Shown here piece after piece: positions 29,013 to 38,552 of a DNA stretch of 64,000 bases. The stretch lies in assembly GCF_014252015.1 (NCBI RefSeq), contig NZ_CP059206.1:434001-498000 (forward strand). Direction: 5' to 3'. The notes under the pieces were generated by a model. That model saw only the letters and a list, made by a program, of their open reading frames with translations. It was not told where the DNA came from and ran no database searches. Source of the DNA: Blattabacterium cuenoti (lineage in GTDB: Bacteria; Bacteroidota; Bacteroidia; Flavobacteriales; Blattabacteriaceae). The translations under genes and the position numbers were made by a program. The stretch's first letter is position 1; each line of letters opens with the position of its first letter.

Positions 29013-32000
29013 TCACTCTTCTAAACGAATATCTAATCCTAATCCCTTTAATTCATAACAAAGCACATTAAAAGATTCTGGATTATTAGGTTCAGGGATT
29101 GGATCTCCTTTTACTATGGATTCATAAGTTCTAGCTCTTCCAGCTACATCATCTGATTTAACAGTTAAAATTTCACGTAAAATATTGGAAGCGCCAAAAG
29201 CTTCCAAAGCCCAAACTTCCATTTCTCCAAAGCGTTGACCACCAAATTGAGCTTTTCCTCCTAAAGGTTGTTGAGTTATTAAAGAATAAGGCCCTATTGA
29301 ACGTGCATGCATTTTATCATCTACCATATGACCCAATTTTAACATATATATGACTCCTACAGTTGCAGGTTGATCGAATCTTTCTCCCGTTCCTCCATCA
29401 AATAAATATGTAGTTCCAAAACGAGGAATTTCTGCTTTATCTGTATACTTACAAATTTCTTCTATAGTTGCACCATCAAATATAGGTGTGGAAAATTTAA
29501 TGTTTAATTTATATCCAGCCCATCCCAATACCGTTTCATATATTTGACCTATATTCATTCTAGAAGGAACTCCTAAAGGATTTAGGACAATATCTACAGG
29601 TCTTCCATCTTCTAAAAAAGGCATGTCTTCTTGTCTTAATATTCTAGCTACTACCCCTTTATTTCCATGTCTCCCTGCCATTTTATCTCCTACTTTTAAT
29701 TTTCTTTTTTTAGCAATATATACTTTCGCCATTTTAACAATTCCTGAAGGTAATTCATCCCCAACAGTAATAGAAAATTTTTTATGTTTGAAAATACTAT
29801 TCAAATCATTTACCGCTATTTTATAATTATGTAAAATTTCTAATACCAAATTATTAATTTCAATATCATTAGTCCAATCACTAGAACAAATTTCTATATA
29901 ATTTTGTATACTATTAAGTATTTTTACAGTAAATTTGATCCCTTTTTTTATAATCTCCTGTTTTTTTTCATCAAAAACAGAATTGTGACATAATTTCCCT
30001 TCTAAAATAGATTCTAACTTTTTAATTAAAAAAATTCTAAGATCTGAAAACTTTTTTTCATATTCTTTTTCTAAACGTCCTATTTTAACTTTATCCTGAG
30101 CTCTAGATGTTTTATCTTTTATACTTCTTGTAAATAATTTAGTGTCTATAACAACTCCAAATAATGAAGGTTCAGCTCTTAAAGAAGCATCTTTTACATT
30201 TCCTGCTTTATCTCCAAAAATAGCTCTTAATAATTTTTCCTCTGGGGTAGGATCAGATTCTCCTTTTGGAGTTATTTTTCCAATGAGAATATCACCAGGT
30301 TTTACTTCTGCTCCAACTCTTATAATTCCATTTTCATCTAAATCTTTAGTAGCCTCTTCGCTTACATTAGGAATATCATTGGTTAATTCTTCCATTCCTA
30401 ATTTTGTATCACGAACATCTAAAGAATATTCATCTATATGTATAGAAGTAAACCAATCTTCACTTACCACTTTTTCGGAAATTAAAACAGCATCTTCAAA
30501 ATTATAACCATTACATGGAATAAAAGCCACTTTTAAGTTTCTTCCTAAAGCTAATTCTCCATTTTCTGTAGCATAACCTTCACATAAAATTTGTCCTTTA
30601 ACAACTTTCATTCTTTTTTTTACAATGGGTTTTAAATTTATACATGTATTTTGATTTGTTTTTCTAAATTTTATTAAATCATAAACCTTAATTTTAGGAT
30701 CGAAACTTACTAAATCTTCTTTATATGTAGTATCATAACGGATAATTATTTTCGTTGCGTCAACATATTCTACAAATCCATTTTTTTCCGCATTAATTAA
30801 TATACGAGAATCTCTTGCAACTTGCTGCTCTAATCCAGTTCCCACAATAGGTGCTTCTGGTTTTAACAATGGAACCGCTTGACGCATCATATTTGATCCC
30901 ATTAAAGCTCTATTTGCATCATCATGTTCTAAAAAAGGAATTAGAGAAGCGGAAATAGAAGCTATTTGATTCGGAGCCACATCTATATAGTCTATTTGAT
31001 CAGGTTTTACTATAGGAAAATCTCCATCTTCACGAGCTATAATTCTATTAGATAAAAAATGTCCATATTTATCTATAGCATTAGCTTGTGCTATAATTTT
31101 TCTTTCTTCTTCTTCCGCACTTAAATATTTTACTTCAGATTTTAAATTGATTTTCTTATTAGAAACAATTCGATAAGGAGTTTCAACAAATCCCATGTTA
31201 TTTATTTTTGCAAATACAGAAAGAGAAGATATCAATCCTATATTAGGTCCTTCTGGAGTTTCTATAGGGCATAATCTTCCATAATGAGAATAATTTACAT
31301 CTCTAACTTCAAACCCTGCCCTTTCTCTGGATAATCCACCAGGACCTAATGCTGAAAGTCTTCTTTTATGAGTGATTTCAGATAAAGGATTTGTTTGATC
31401 CATAAATTGAGACAATTGATTTGTTCCAAAAAAAGTATTTATTACGGAGGATAAAGTTTTAGCATTAATAAGATCTACCGGCATAAAAACTTCATTATCG
31501 CGAACATTCATTCTTTCTCTTATAGTTCTAGCCATTCTAGCCAATCCAATACTAAATTGAGTATAAAGTTGTTCTCCTACAGTCCTTACTCGCCTATTAG
31601 ATAAATGATCAATATCATCTACTTCTCTTTTAGAGTTAAACAATGCATTTAAATGTTCTACTATTGCAATAATATCTTTTTTAGTTAAAACTAAATAATT
31701 AGGTTCTATATTTAAACCAAGACGTTTATTCAAACGATATCTTCCCACAGGCCCTAAACTGTATCTAGCATCAGAAAAAAAAAGTTTATCTATAACCCCT
31801 CTAGCAGTTTCTTCATCTGGAGGTTCAGTATTTCTAAGTTGTCTGTAAATATATTCTACAGCTTCTTTTTCAGAATTAGTTGGATCCTTATGTAAAGTAT
31901 TGTAAATAATAGAATAATCTTTTTTTCTTTCTCCTTCTTTATGCAATAAAATAGTTTTTATTTCATGATGAATCATCAGATCAATATGTTCTTCTGTTAA

Positions 32001-32822
32001 AAAAACGTTTCTATCTATAAGAATCTCATTTTTTTCTATAGATAAAACTTCTCCTGTATCTTCATCCACAAAATCTTCATGCCAAATTTTTAATACTCTA
32101 GCTGCTAAAGTTCTATTTAAAATATTTTTTTCATTACTTTTTACTTTAATTTCTTCAGCTAAATCAAATATTTCTAGTATATCTTTATCTCTTTCATATC
32201 CTATTGCACGTAACAAAGTTGTCATAGGTAATTTTTTCTTTCTATCAATATATGCATACATAACATTATTAATATCCGTAGCAAACTCTATCCATGAACC
32301 TTTAAATGGAATAATTCTAGCGGAATAGAGTTTAGTTCCATTAGCATGATGAGATTGACCAAAGAAAACTCCGGGGGATCTATGTAACTGAGATACAATA
32401 ACTCTTTCCGATCCATTAAAAATAAAGGAACCAGATGGAGTCATATAAGGACATGTTCCTAAATAAACATCTTGATACACTGTTTCAAAATCTTCATGTT
32501 CAGGATCTGTACAATACAATTTTAATTTAGCTTTTAAAGGAACACTGTAAGTTAAACCTCTTTCTATACACTCTTCTATTGAATATCTAGGAGAATCTAT
32601 AGAATAACCTTTAAATTCTAAAACAAAAGAATTTCTAGCATCAGAAATAGGAAAATTTTCTGTAAAAGCTTTAAATAATCCTTCATTCTTTCTATCTTTT
32701 GATTTTGCATCTAATTGAAAAAATTCTTTAAATGATTTAATTTGAATATCCAAAAAATCCGGATATTCTACTGGTTTTGCTACTGAAGCAAAAGTAATTC
32801 TTTCTTTTTCTGTATTCACCAA
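29013..32822 (-). CDS. rpoB: RNA polymerase beta subunit
   Basis: Catalytic subunit of RNA polymerase, 1269 residues. The rifampicin region reads [28 protein letters not shown], with the residues usual for sensitive enzymes. Other marks are [44 protein letters not shown] and the C-terminal [22 protein letters not shown] moderate lineage insertion around residues 930-1010 is lysine-rich and variable. It lies between rplL (28 bp upstream) and rpoC in the conserved operon. Confidence 0.99.
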   Translation of the reverse strand: MVNTEKERITFASVAKPVEYPDFLDIQIKSFKEFFQLDAKSKDRKNEGLFKAFTENFPISDARNSFVLEFKGYSIDSPRYSIEECIERGLTYSVPLKAKLKLYCTDPEHEDFETVYQDVYLGTCPYMTPSGSFIFNGSERVIVSQLHRSPGVFFGQSHHANGTKLYSARIIPFKGSWIEFATDINNVMYAYIDRKKKLPMTTLLRAIGYERDKDILEIFDLAEEIKVKSNEKNILNRTLAARVLKIWHEDFVDEDTGEVLSIEKNEILIDRNVFLTEEHIDLMIHHEIKTILLHKEGERKKDYSIIYNTLHKDPTNSEKEAVEYIYRQLRNTEPPDEETARGVIDKLFFSDARYSLGPVGRYRLNKRLGLNIEPNYLVLTKKDIIAIVEHLNALFNSKREVDDIDHLSNRRVRTVGEQLYTQFSIGLARMARTIRERMNVRDNEVFMPVDLINAKTLSSVINTFFGTNQLSQFMDQTNPLSEITHKRRLSALGPGGLSRERAGFEVRDVNYSHYGRLCPIETPEGPNIGLISSLSVFAKINNMGFVETPYRIVSNKKINLKSEVKYLSAEEEERKIIAQANAIDKYGHFLSNRIIAREDGDFPIVKPDQIDYIDVAPNQIASISASLIPFLEHDDANRALMGSNMMRQAVPLLKPEAPIVGTGLEQQVARDSRILINAEKNGFVEYVDATKIIIRYDTTYKEDLVSFDPKIKVYDLIKFRKTNQNTCINLKPIVKKRMKVVKGQILCEGYATENGELALGRNLKVAFIPCNGYNFEDAVLISEKVVSEDWFTSIHIDEYSLDVRDTKLGMEELTNDIPNVSEEATKDLDENGIIRVGAEVKPGDILIGKITPKGESDPTPEEKLLRAIFGDKAGNVKDASLRAEPSLFGVVIDTKLFTRSIKDKTSRAQDKVKIGRLEKEYEKKFSDLRIFLIKKLESILEGKLCHNSVFDEKKQEIIKKGIKFTVKILNSIQNYIEICSSDWTNDIEINNLVLEILHNYKIAVNDLNSIFKHKKFSITVGDELPSGIVKMAKVYIAKKRKLKVGDKMAGRHGNKGVVARILRQEDMPFLEDGRPVDIVLNPLGVPSRMNIGQIYETVLGWAGYKLNIKFSTPIFDGATIEEICKYTDKAEIPRFGTTYLFDGGTGERFDQPATVGVIYMLKLGHMVDDKMHARSIGPYSLITQQPLGGKAQFGGQRFGEMEVWALEAFGASNILREILTVKSDDVAGRARTYESIVKGDPIPEPNNPESFNVLCYELKGLGLDIRLEE

Positions 32823-32850
32823 TTTTAATTTAAAAGAAATGTAAAAATTT

Positions 32851-33222
32851 TTATTTTAATTCCACTTCAGCTCCTATTTCTTCAAATTTGTTTTTAAAGT
32901 CTTCTGCTTCTTTTTTATTCACAGATTCTTTAAGAACACTGGGGACATTATCTACTAAATCTTTAGATTCTTTAAGACCTTTTCCAGTAATTTCTTTAAC
33001 TAATTTCACAACAGATAATTTAGAATTTCCAGATGATTTCAAAATTATGTTAAAAATACTTTTTTCCTCTTTTTCACTAGCTTTTTCTTTTTGAGGTAAA
33101 ACATTTTCCACTTTCGTTGAAGTGGGCGCTTCTATTCCATATTCTTTTTTTAAAAGAGTAGCTAATTCATTAACTTGTTTCACTGTTAAATTAACTAATT
33201 GTTCTGCTATCTTTTCTATCAT
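32851..33222 (-). CDS. rplL: 50S ribosomal protein bL12 (L7/L12)
   Basis: Stalk protein that recruits translation GTPases. The 123 residues start with the dimerising N-terminal domain ([20 protein letters not shown]), then an acidic flexible hinge, then the conserved C-terminal domain with [20 protein letters not shown] and VDNVP. The hinge is rich in K and E rather than A and G, as expected at this base composition. It follows rplJ in the operon after 73 bp. Confidence 0.97.
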   Translation of the reverse strand: MIEKIAEQLVNLTVKQVNELATLLKKEYGIEAPTSTKVENVLPQKEKASEKEEKSIFNIILKSSGNSKLSVVKLVKEITGKGLKESKDLVDNVPSVLKESVNKKEAEDFKNKFEEIGAEVELK

Positions 33223-33295
33223 GTTTTTTATTTATTTTTTTTTTAATATTAGTATTAGCTTAGTAAAGTAAGTAAACAATAAAATATCCAAATTT

Positions 33296-33841
33296 TCATT
33301 TTTCTTTTACAGAAGATAAAACTTCTAAAAGTTTAGATATTTTGTAATTTGTTGAATTTAAAATAGATGATATAATGTCTTGTATTGAAAATTGAAGAAT
33401 ATTTAAAATTTCACTTATAAGATCTTCCTTAGATTTTAGATTAAGCAATACATTTAAATCTTCATTTCCACCAAAATAAAAAGATTCTTGAGCATAAACT
33501 CCTTTTAAATAAGGTTTATCCGTTTTATCTTGAACATGAAAATTTTTTATAATTTTTGAAGTGATATTTGCAACATTTAAATTTGAAAATAATATAGTAG
33601 TATTTCCATATAAAATAGAAAAAAATGAATCAAATTTTTTATTCTTTATTTTATTTATAGCTTTTTTTAATAAAGTGTTTTTAGCCACTTTCATTTTAAT
33701 ATTATGCTCATAAAAACTTTTTCTAAGAATAGATATTTGATTAGAATTTAAATAGGACACATCAACTAAATATATCATTTCATTATTGGATAATATAGAA
33801 ACTAATTCCGATAATTCTTTTTTTTTATTCTCTTTATTCAT
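33296..33841 (-). CDS. rplJ: 50S ribosomal protein uL10
   Basis: Stalk base protein that anchors bL12 dimers to 23S rRNA. The N-terminal globular domain has the usual MIYLVDVSYLN and KVAKNTLLKKAI segments, and the C-terminal helix binds L12. The 181 residues are normal length. The start overlaps the rplA stop by 4 bp (ATGA), suggesting translational coupling. Sequence conservation is modest, but the position between rplA and rplL is decisive. Confidence 0.95.
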   Translation of the reverse strand: MNKENKKKELSELVSILSNNEMIYLVDVSYLNSNQISILRKSFYEHNIKMKVAKNTLLKKAINKIKNKKFDSFFSILYGNTTILFSNLNVANITSKIIKNFHVQDKTDKPYLKGVYAQESFYFGGNEDLNVLLNLKSKEDLISEILNILQFSIQDIISSILNSTNYKISKLLEVLSSVKEK

Positions 33842-34533
33842 TTTTTAACAAAACTTTTTAAATCTAACGGTAAACCATAACTCATTGTACTAGATAAGTA
33901 AATACTTTTTATATAAGATCCTTTAGATGCAGAAGGTTTATTTCTGATTATTGTTCTCATAAATTCCTTTATATTATCTAATAAATATTGATGTGAAAAA
34001 GAAACTCTTCCTACTGAAGCGTGAACAATTCCATAACGATCTGCTTTGAAAGTTATTTTTCCAGATTTAATTTCTTTTATAGATTTTTCTGGATTTATAG
34101 AAACAGTTTCCATTTTAGGATTGGGCATTAATCCTTTAGGCCCTAATATTTTTCCTATAGTTCCTAATTGATTCATAACAGAAGGTGTTGCTATAATAAT
34201 ATCAATATCTGTCCATCCAGATTTAATTTTATCAATATAACTCAACCCAACATAATCAGCTCCTGCTTTTTTAGCTTCCGATTCTTTATCCTTAGGAACT
34301 AAGGCTAAAATACAAACATTTTTTCCTGTGCCATAAGGTAATGTAACCGTTCCTTTTACCATTTGATTAGGTAAACGAATATCTATTCCTAGATGTACAG
34401 AAATATCAATAGATGCATCAAATTTAACAAAACTAATTTCTTTAACAAGAAATAAAGCTTCTTCTAAAGAATACTTTTTACTAGAAATTTTTTCTATAAT
34501 TTTCTTTTTATTTTTGGTTAATTTTTTTGACAT
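33838..34533 (-). CDS. rplA: 50S ribosomal protein uL1
   Basis: Binds 23S rRNA at the L1 stalk and, in many bacteria, represses its own mRNA. Typical blocks are KFDASIDISVHLGID near the N-terminus, TLPYGTGKNV, ATPSVMNQLGTIGKILGPKGLMPNPK (in parts: GKILGPKGLMPNPK) and KADRYGIVHASVGR. A longer frame starts with TTG 34560 inside rplK. I prefer ATG 34533, giving MSKKLTKNKKK and about 231 residues, 16 bp after the rplK stop. Confidence 0.96.
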   Translation of the reverse strand: MSKKLTKNKKKIIEKISSKKYSLEEALFLVKEISFVKFDASIDISVHLGIDIRLPNQMVKGTVTLPYGTGKNVCILALVPKDKESEAKKAGADYVGLSYIDKIKSGWTDIDIIIATPSVMNQLGTIGKILGPKGLMPNPKMETVSINPEKSIKEIKSGKITFKADRYGIVHASVGRVSFSHQYLLDNIKEFMRTIIRNKPSASKGSYIKSIYLSSTMSYGLPLDLKSFVKK

Positions 34534-34549
34534 ACTATAATGAAGTTTT

Positions 34550-34987
34550 CTATCTATCAATTTCTATACCCATAGATCTAGCTGTTCCAGAAACCATGGA
34601 CATAGCAGACTCAATCGAAAAACAATTTAAATCTTCTATCTTATTCTTTGCAATCATTTTAACTTCATTTAAGCCTATTTTTCCTATTTTAGAACGATTA
34701 GATTCTTTAGATCCTTTTTCTTTTTTTACCGCATTCAATAACTGAATAGAAACCGGAGGTTTTTTGATTAAAAAAGAAAATGATTTATCTTCATATACAG
34801 TTATTACTACAGGACATATCTCTCCTATTTTATTTTGAGTAAGTAAATTATATTGTTTACAAAACTCCATTATGTTAACTCCAGCACTCCCCAAAATAGG
34901 CCCAATGGGGGGGGCTGGACTTGCTTTTCCTCCATTGATTTTATGTATTTTAATTTTTTTTATCGTTTTTTTTCTTGTTTTAACCAT
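34550..34987 (-). CDS. rplK: 50S ribosomal protein uL11
   Basis: GTPase-centre protein of the large subunit, binding the thiostrepton region of 23S rRNA. Conserved GGKASPAPPIGPILGSAGVNIMEFCK (in parts: APPIGPILGSAGVNI, FCKQYN) and the C-terminal SMVSGTARSMGIEI are clear. The 145 residues are normal. It starts 2 bp after nusG. Confidence 0.98.
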   Translation of the reverse strand: MVKTRKKTIKKIKIHKINGGKASPAPPIGPILGSAGVNIMEFCKQYNLLTQNKIGEICPVVITVYEDKSFSFLIKKPPVSIQLLNAVKKEKGSKESNRSKIGKIGLNEVKMIAKNKIEDLNCFSIESAMSMVSGTARSMGIEIDR

Positions 34988-34989
34988 GA

Positions 34990-35544
34990 TTAAATTTTTT
35001 CTATCTGTGTAAAATTCAATTCCAAAGGAGTTTTTCTTCCAAAAATTAAAACAGCTAATTCTAATTTTCTTTTTTCTTCATTTATTTTTTCAATTGTTCC
35101 ATTAAATCCTGTAAAAGGTCCATCTATAACTTTAATTGTTTCTCCTACTATAAAAGGGATATTAATATTTTCATACTTCTCAGAAAGTTGATCAATTTTT
35201 CCTAACATTTTATTAACTTCTTCTTTTCTCATAGGAATAGGGATAGCGGAAGAACCTTTCCCTTCACTTAAAAAATTTATAACACCTGGAACATTTTTTA
35301 TCGCATGAGCAGCTTCTCCTTCCAAATTTGCTTCTACCATGACATATCCAGGATAATGAACTTTTTCTCTATGAATTTTTTTCCCTTTTCTCATTTGTAT
35401 AACTTTTTCAATAGGGACTAATACCTTTCCTATATGTTCTTGAAATCCATTATCTCTAATTTCATTTTCTATATATAATTTGACTTTGTTTTCTTGTCCA
35501 CTCATGGTTTTTATTACATACCATTTTCTTTCCAAATCACTCAT
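34990..35544 (-). CDS. nusG: Transcription elongation/antitermination factor NusG
   Basis: Couples RNA polymerase to Rho or the ribosome. The NGN domain begins RKWYVIKTMSGQENKVK and contains HYPGYVMVEA; the C-terminal KOW domain has ETIKVIDGPFTGFNGTIEKI. At 184 residues it is full length. It lies between secE (10 bp upstream) and rplK, the standard order. Confidence 0.98.
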   Translation of the reverse strand: MSDLERKWYVIKTMSGQENKVKLYIENEIRDNGFQEHIGKVLVPIEKVIQMRKGKKIHREKVHYPGYVMVEANLEGEAAHAIKNVPGVINFLSEGKGSSAIPIPMRKEEVNKMLGKIDQLSEKYENINIPFIVGETIKVIDGPFTGFNGTIEKINEEKRKLELAVLIFGRKTPLELNFTQIEKI

Positions 35545-35554
35545 TTCTATAATT

Positions 35555-35740
35555 TTATAAAGAAAACAATTTTTTAATCAAAAAAATAAAAAAACCATCC
35601 ACTCCATATAAAAATATGGATAGAAATATAGAAAAAAAAGATACAATCATTGTTGTTATTTGTAAATTCTCCCATTTAGGCCATGTTATACAATGAAAAA
35701 ATTCGTTATAAATTTCTAAAAAAAAATTATTCTTTTTCAT
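35555..35740 (-). CDS. secE: Preprotein translocase subunit SecE
   Basis: Minimal single-helix SecE of 61 residues. An amphipathic N-terminal segment with the conserved CITWPKWENLQ is followed by one membrane helix (about residues 31-56). It lies between tRNA-Trp and nusG, the conserved bacterial arrangement. It pairs with SecG (3327) and a SecY outside the window. Confidence 0.94.
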   Translation of the reverse strand: MKKNNFFLEIYNEFFHCITWPKWENLQITTMIVSFFSIFLSIFLYGVDGFFIFLIKKLFSL

Positions 35741-35742
35741 AG

Positions 35743-35815
35743 CACGGATGGTAAGGATCGAACTTACGACCTTCGGTTTTGGAGACCGATGCTCTACCTG
35801 CTAAGCTACATCCGT
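35743..35815 (-). tRNA. tRNA-Trp (CCA)
   Basis: On the minus strand the acceptor ACGGATG pairs with CATCCGT, anticodon loop CTCCAAA (anticodon CCA) sits on the stem TCGGT/ACCGA, and T loop TTCGATC is present. Discriminator G as expected for tryptophan. It lies between tuf and secE, as in many bacteria. Confidence 0.95.
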
Positions 35816-35849
35816 TTTAAAATTTTTAAATTATATTTGAATTATAAAG

Positions 35850-37037
35850 TCAATCTATTATTTGAATAACTTGTCCTGCACCCACCGTTTTTCCTCCTTC
35901 ACGAATAGCAAAACGTAAATTTTCACTTAATGCTATAGGTTGATGCAATTCAACCTCCATAGAAATATTATCTCCAGGCATTACCATTTCTACTCCATTT
36001 GGTAGATGAATTTCCCCTGTTACATCTGTTGTTCTCAAATAAAATTGAGGACGATATTTATTGTGAAAAGGAGTATGTCTTCCTCCCTCTTCTTTTGTCA
36101 GAATATATACTTCTGCTTTAAATTTCTTATGAGGTTTTACAGATCCTGGTTTTCCGACTACCATTCCTCTTCTAATATCTTTTTTTTCTATTCCACGTAA
36201 TAATAAACCCACATTATCTCCTGCTTGACCTTTATCTAATATCTTTCTAAACATTTCAACTCCTGTTACTGTGGATGATAATTTATTTTCTCCCATTCCA
36301 ATAATATCAACCAAATCCCCTGTATTAATAATGCCACTTTCAATACGTCCTGTAGCTACTGTTCCTCTTCCTGTTATAGTAAAAACATCTTCTACAGGCA
36401 TCAAAAATGGTTTATCTATTTCTCGAACTGGTTCGGGAATATAATCATCCAACACTTTCATCAAGTCTTTTATTTTTTCTATCCATTTTTCTTCTCCATT
36501 TAAAGCACCTAAAGCTGATCCTTGTATAATAGGAATATTTTCTCCATCATATTCGTACTTGGAAAGTAACTCTCTAATTTCCATCTCTACTAATTCTAAT
36601 AATTCTGGATCATCTACTTGATCTACTTTATTCATAAATACCACAATTTTTGGAACACCTACCTGACGAGATAATAATATATGTTCTCTAGTTTGAGGCA
36701 TGGGCCCATCTGTAGCGGCTACAACCAGAATCGCTCCATCCATTTGAGCTGCCCCTGTTATCATATTTTTAACATAATCTGCATGTCCAGGACAATCAAC
36801 ATGTGCATAATGCCTTTTTTCTGTTTCATATTCTACATGAGATGTATTAATAGTAATTCCTCTAGCTTTTTCTTCAGGAGCATTATCTATTGCATCAAAA
36901 CTCTTTTCTTCTGCTAATCCAATTTTTGATAATACTTTTGTTATTGCAGCAGTTAGAGTCGTTTTACCATGATCTACATGACCTGTGGTTCCTATGTTTA
37001 CATGCGGTTTGTTTCGTTTAAATTTTTCTTTTGCCAT
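35850..37037 (-). CDS. tuf: Elongation factor Tu
   Basis: GTPase delivering aminoacyl-tRNA to the ribosome. G1 [12 protein letters not shown]2 region [14 protein letters not shown]3 [12 protein letters not shown] and G4 NKVD are intact, followed by domains II and III with [21 protein letters not shown] (in parts: [14 protein letters not shown]). The 395 residues are normal. It is embedded in a tRNA-tuf-tRNA-secE arrangement and is the first protein gene after the operon promoter. Confidence 0.99.
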   Translation of the reverse strand: MAKEKFKRNKPHVNIGTTGHVDHGKTTLTAAITKVLSKIGLAEEKSFDAIDNAPEEKARGITINTSHVEYETEKRHYAHVDCPGHADYVKNMITGAAQMDGAILVVAATDGPMPQTREHILLSRQVGVPKIVVFMNKVDQVDDPELLELVEMEIRELLSKYEYDGENIPIIQGSALGALNGEEKWIEKIKDLMKVLDDYIPEPVREIDKPFLMPVEDVFTITGRGTVATGRIESGIINTGDLVDIIGMGENKLSSTVTGVEMFRKILDKGQAGDNVGLLLRGIEKKDIRRGMVVGKPGSVKPHKKFKAEVYILTKEEGGRHTPFHNKYRPQFYLRTTDVTGEIHLPNGVEMVMPGDNISMEVELHQPIALSENLRFAIREGGKTVGAGQVIQIID

Positions 37038-37071
37038 GATAAAATTATTATAATATAATGAGTTTAAAAAA

Positions 37072-37143
<72 letters not shown>

Positions 37144-37165
37144 CATGTAAATATTATTCTCATGG

Positions 37166-37238
37166 AGCGGAAGACGGGATTCGAACCCGCGACATTCAAC
37201 TTGGAAGGCTGATGCTCTACCAACTGAGCTACTTCCGC
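37166..37238 (-). tRNA. tRNA-Gly (UCC)
   Basis: On the minus strand the acceptor GCGGAAG pairs with CTTCCGC. The anticodon loop CTTCCAA (anticodon TCC) sits on TCAGC/GTTGA, with a G-T pair, and the T arm GCGGG-TTCGAAT-CCCGT is complete. The window also encodes tRNA-Gly (GCC) at 44693. Confidence 0.94.
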
Positions 37239-37250
37239 TTTATTTTAATA

Positions 37251-37334
37251 TGGGGAGAGCAGGATTCGAACCTGCGAAGGCTATGCCAACAGATTTACAG
37301 TCTGTCCTCGTTAACCAGACTTGAGTATCTCCCC
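37251..37334 (-). tRNA. tRNA-Tyr (GUA)
   Basis: Class II tRNA with a long variable arm. The acceptor GGGGAGA pairs with TCTCCCC, discriminator A. The anticodon loop CTGTAAA (anticodon GTA) sits on ACAGA/TCTGT. The 84-nt length fits a bacterial tRNA-Tyr. Confidence 0.94.
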
Positions 37335-37337
37335 AAA

Positions 37338-37411
37338 AGCCGATGGAGGGATTCGAACCCACGACCCCGAGATTACAAATCACGTGCTCTGACCAACTGA
37401 GCTACACCGGC
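37338..37411 (-). tRNA. tRNA-Thr (UGU)
   Basis: On the minus strand the acceptor GCCGGTG pairs with CATCGGC, with one G-T pair. The anticodon loop is TTTGTAA (anticodon TGT) and the T arm GTGGG-TTCGAAT-CCCTC is complete. The anticodon stem CGTGA/TCTCG has a T-T mismatch in the middle. It is the first gene after the operon promoter. Confidence 0.92.
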
Positions 37412-37451
37412 TATTCAAATTTTATTCGTAATGATGAAAATCAGGACGATA

Positions 37452-37482
37452 CAAATCTATGGAGATTTTTATAATTCTCAAA
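37452..37482 (-). promoter_or_regulatory. Bacteroidetes-type promoter of the tRNA-tuf-secE-rpo operon
   Basis: On the minus strand TTTG (37479-37482), a 19-bp spacer and TAGATTTG (37452-37459) match the Bacteroidetes housekeeping consensus TTTG-N19-TAnnTTTG exactly. The first tRNA begins 41 bp beyond the -7 element. No other promoter this good is visible until rpoC, so it may drive the whole run. Confidence 0.8.
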
Positions 37483-37495
37483 AAAATAATAAACG

Positions 37496-38152
37496 TTACA
37501 AAATTTTTACATTTTTAATTTTACGCTTAAATATGAATAGTGAAAACACTCCAATAAATATAACAACATCAGAAAAATTAAAAATCGGTTTAAAAAATTG
37601 AAAATTATAACCTCCAAAAAATGGAATCCAGAAAGGGAAACAAGTATCTATTATAGGAAAATAAAACATATCTACCACACATCCTTCCATTAAAGAAGCG
37701 TATCCACCAACATAATTTTTTTCAATAATATCAAAATTTATTTTTGATATTCCAGAATAAGGAATCCATTTTTGATATTTTTGATTATATATTGTTCCTG
37801 TATCAAATAACAAACCATATAAAGCACTATCCAAAAAATTTCCCATAGCTCCAGAAAAAATCATAGAAATAGGAATAGTTAAATATTTAGAAGACTTTTT
37901 TTTTATATTTTTGTAAAGAAAAATAAAAATGAAAAAAACTAAAAGCAAACGTAAAACACTCAATAATATTTTTCCATAATATCCTAATCCAAAATTAATA
38001 CCATAAGCCATTCCTGGATTTTCTACAAAAAAAATCCTAAAAAAAGGAAGTATAGTAATTCCACCTCCTAATTCAAAATGAGTTTTAATATAAATTTTTA
38101 AAATTTGATCTATTGATAAAATTAAAAAAATAATTAAAAAAAATTTTTTCAA
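37496..38152 (-). CDS. lspA: Lipoprotein signal peptidase (signal peptidase II)
   Basis: Inner-membrane aspartyl protease that removes lipoprotein signal peptides at the lipobox. The conserved blocks ENPGMAYGINFG, SGAMGNFLDSALYG and GCVVDMFYFP carry the two catalytic aspartates (NFLD and VVDMF), and the end FNFSDVVIFIGV matches the last helix. At 218 residues it is longer than the E. coli enzyme because of a loop between helices 3 and 4, usual in Bacteroidetes. Substrates here include LptE and the small lipoprotein at 46538. It follows the DksA-like gene by 7 bp. Confidence 0.94.
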   Translation of the reverse strand: MKKFFLIIFLILSIDQILKIYIKTHFELGGGITILPFFRIFFVENPGMAYGINFGLGYYGKILLSVLRLLLVFFIFIFLYKNIKKKSSKYLTIPISMIFSGAMGNFLDSALYGLLFDTGTIYNQKYQKWIPYSGISKINFDIIEKNYVGGYASLMEGCVVDMFYFPIIDTCFPFWIPFFGGYNFQFFKPIFNFSDVVIFIGVFSLFIFKRKIKNVKIL

Positions 38153-38159
38153 ATGAAAT

Positions 38160-38552
38160 TTATTTATTTTTTTCCATTAATCTTTTTCCTTCAATACTTA
38201 AAGTAGTGTGAGGTACAGCCATTAGACGTTCTTTAGGGATTAATTTTTTGGTTATACGACATATTCCATAATCTTTATTTTCTACTCTTATTAAAGCAGC
38301 ATTTAAACTATTTATAAATTTTTGTAAATGTGCTACAATTTTAGCATTTTGTTCTTTACTCAATGTTTCTGATCCTTCCTCAAATGCTTTAAAAGTGGGG
38401 TAAGTATCATCCGTTCCATTACTTTTATTATTGGAAAAAGATTTCTTAAAAATTGATAAATTCTTTTTTGCTTTTCTCAATTTTTCAAGTATAAGTTTAC
38501 GAAATTCTTTTCGTTCTTCCATAGAATATCTTTGTTTTACGTTTCCTATCAT
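38160..38552 (-). CDS. DksA/TraR-family protein with degenerate zinc finger
   Basis: Short DksA/TraR-like protein of 130 residues, predicted coiled coil in the N-terminal half (EERKEFRKLILEKLRKAKKN) and a C-terminal segment YGICRITKKLIPKERL-MAVPHTT at the zinc-finger position. Only one cysteine remains, so a four-cysteine zinc site is not possible; the single-cysteine form resembles other Bacteroidetes members. The acidic coiled-coil tip residues of true DksA are not clear. A role in modulating RNA polymerase is possible but unproven. The start overlaps the ileS stop by 4 bp and lspA follows. Confidence 0.83.
   Translation of the reverse strand: MIGNVKQRYSMEERKEFRKLILEKLRKAKKNLSIFKKSFSNNKSNGTDDTYPTFKAFEEGSETLSKEQNAKIVAHLQKFINSLNAALIRVENKDYGICRITKKLIPKERLMAVPHTTLSIEGKRLMEKNK

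Noticed and set aside
30142-30507. A 121-residue plus-strand ORF inside rpoB, and a similar one at 45397-45762 inside guaB
   Set aside because: Both are antisense frames of strongly conserved genes without independent motifs, start context or spacing.
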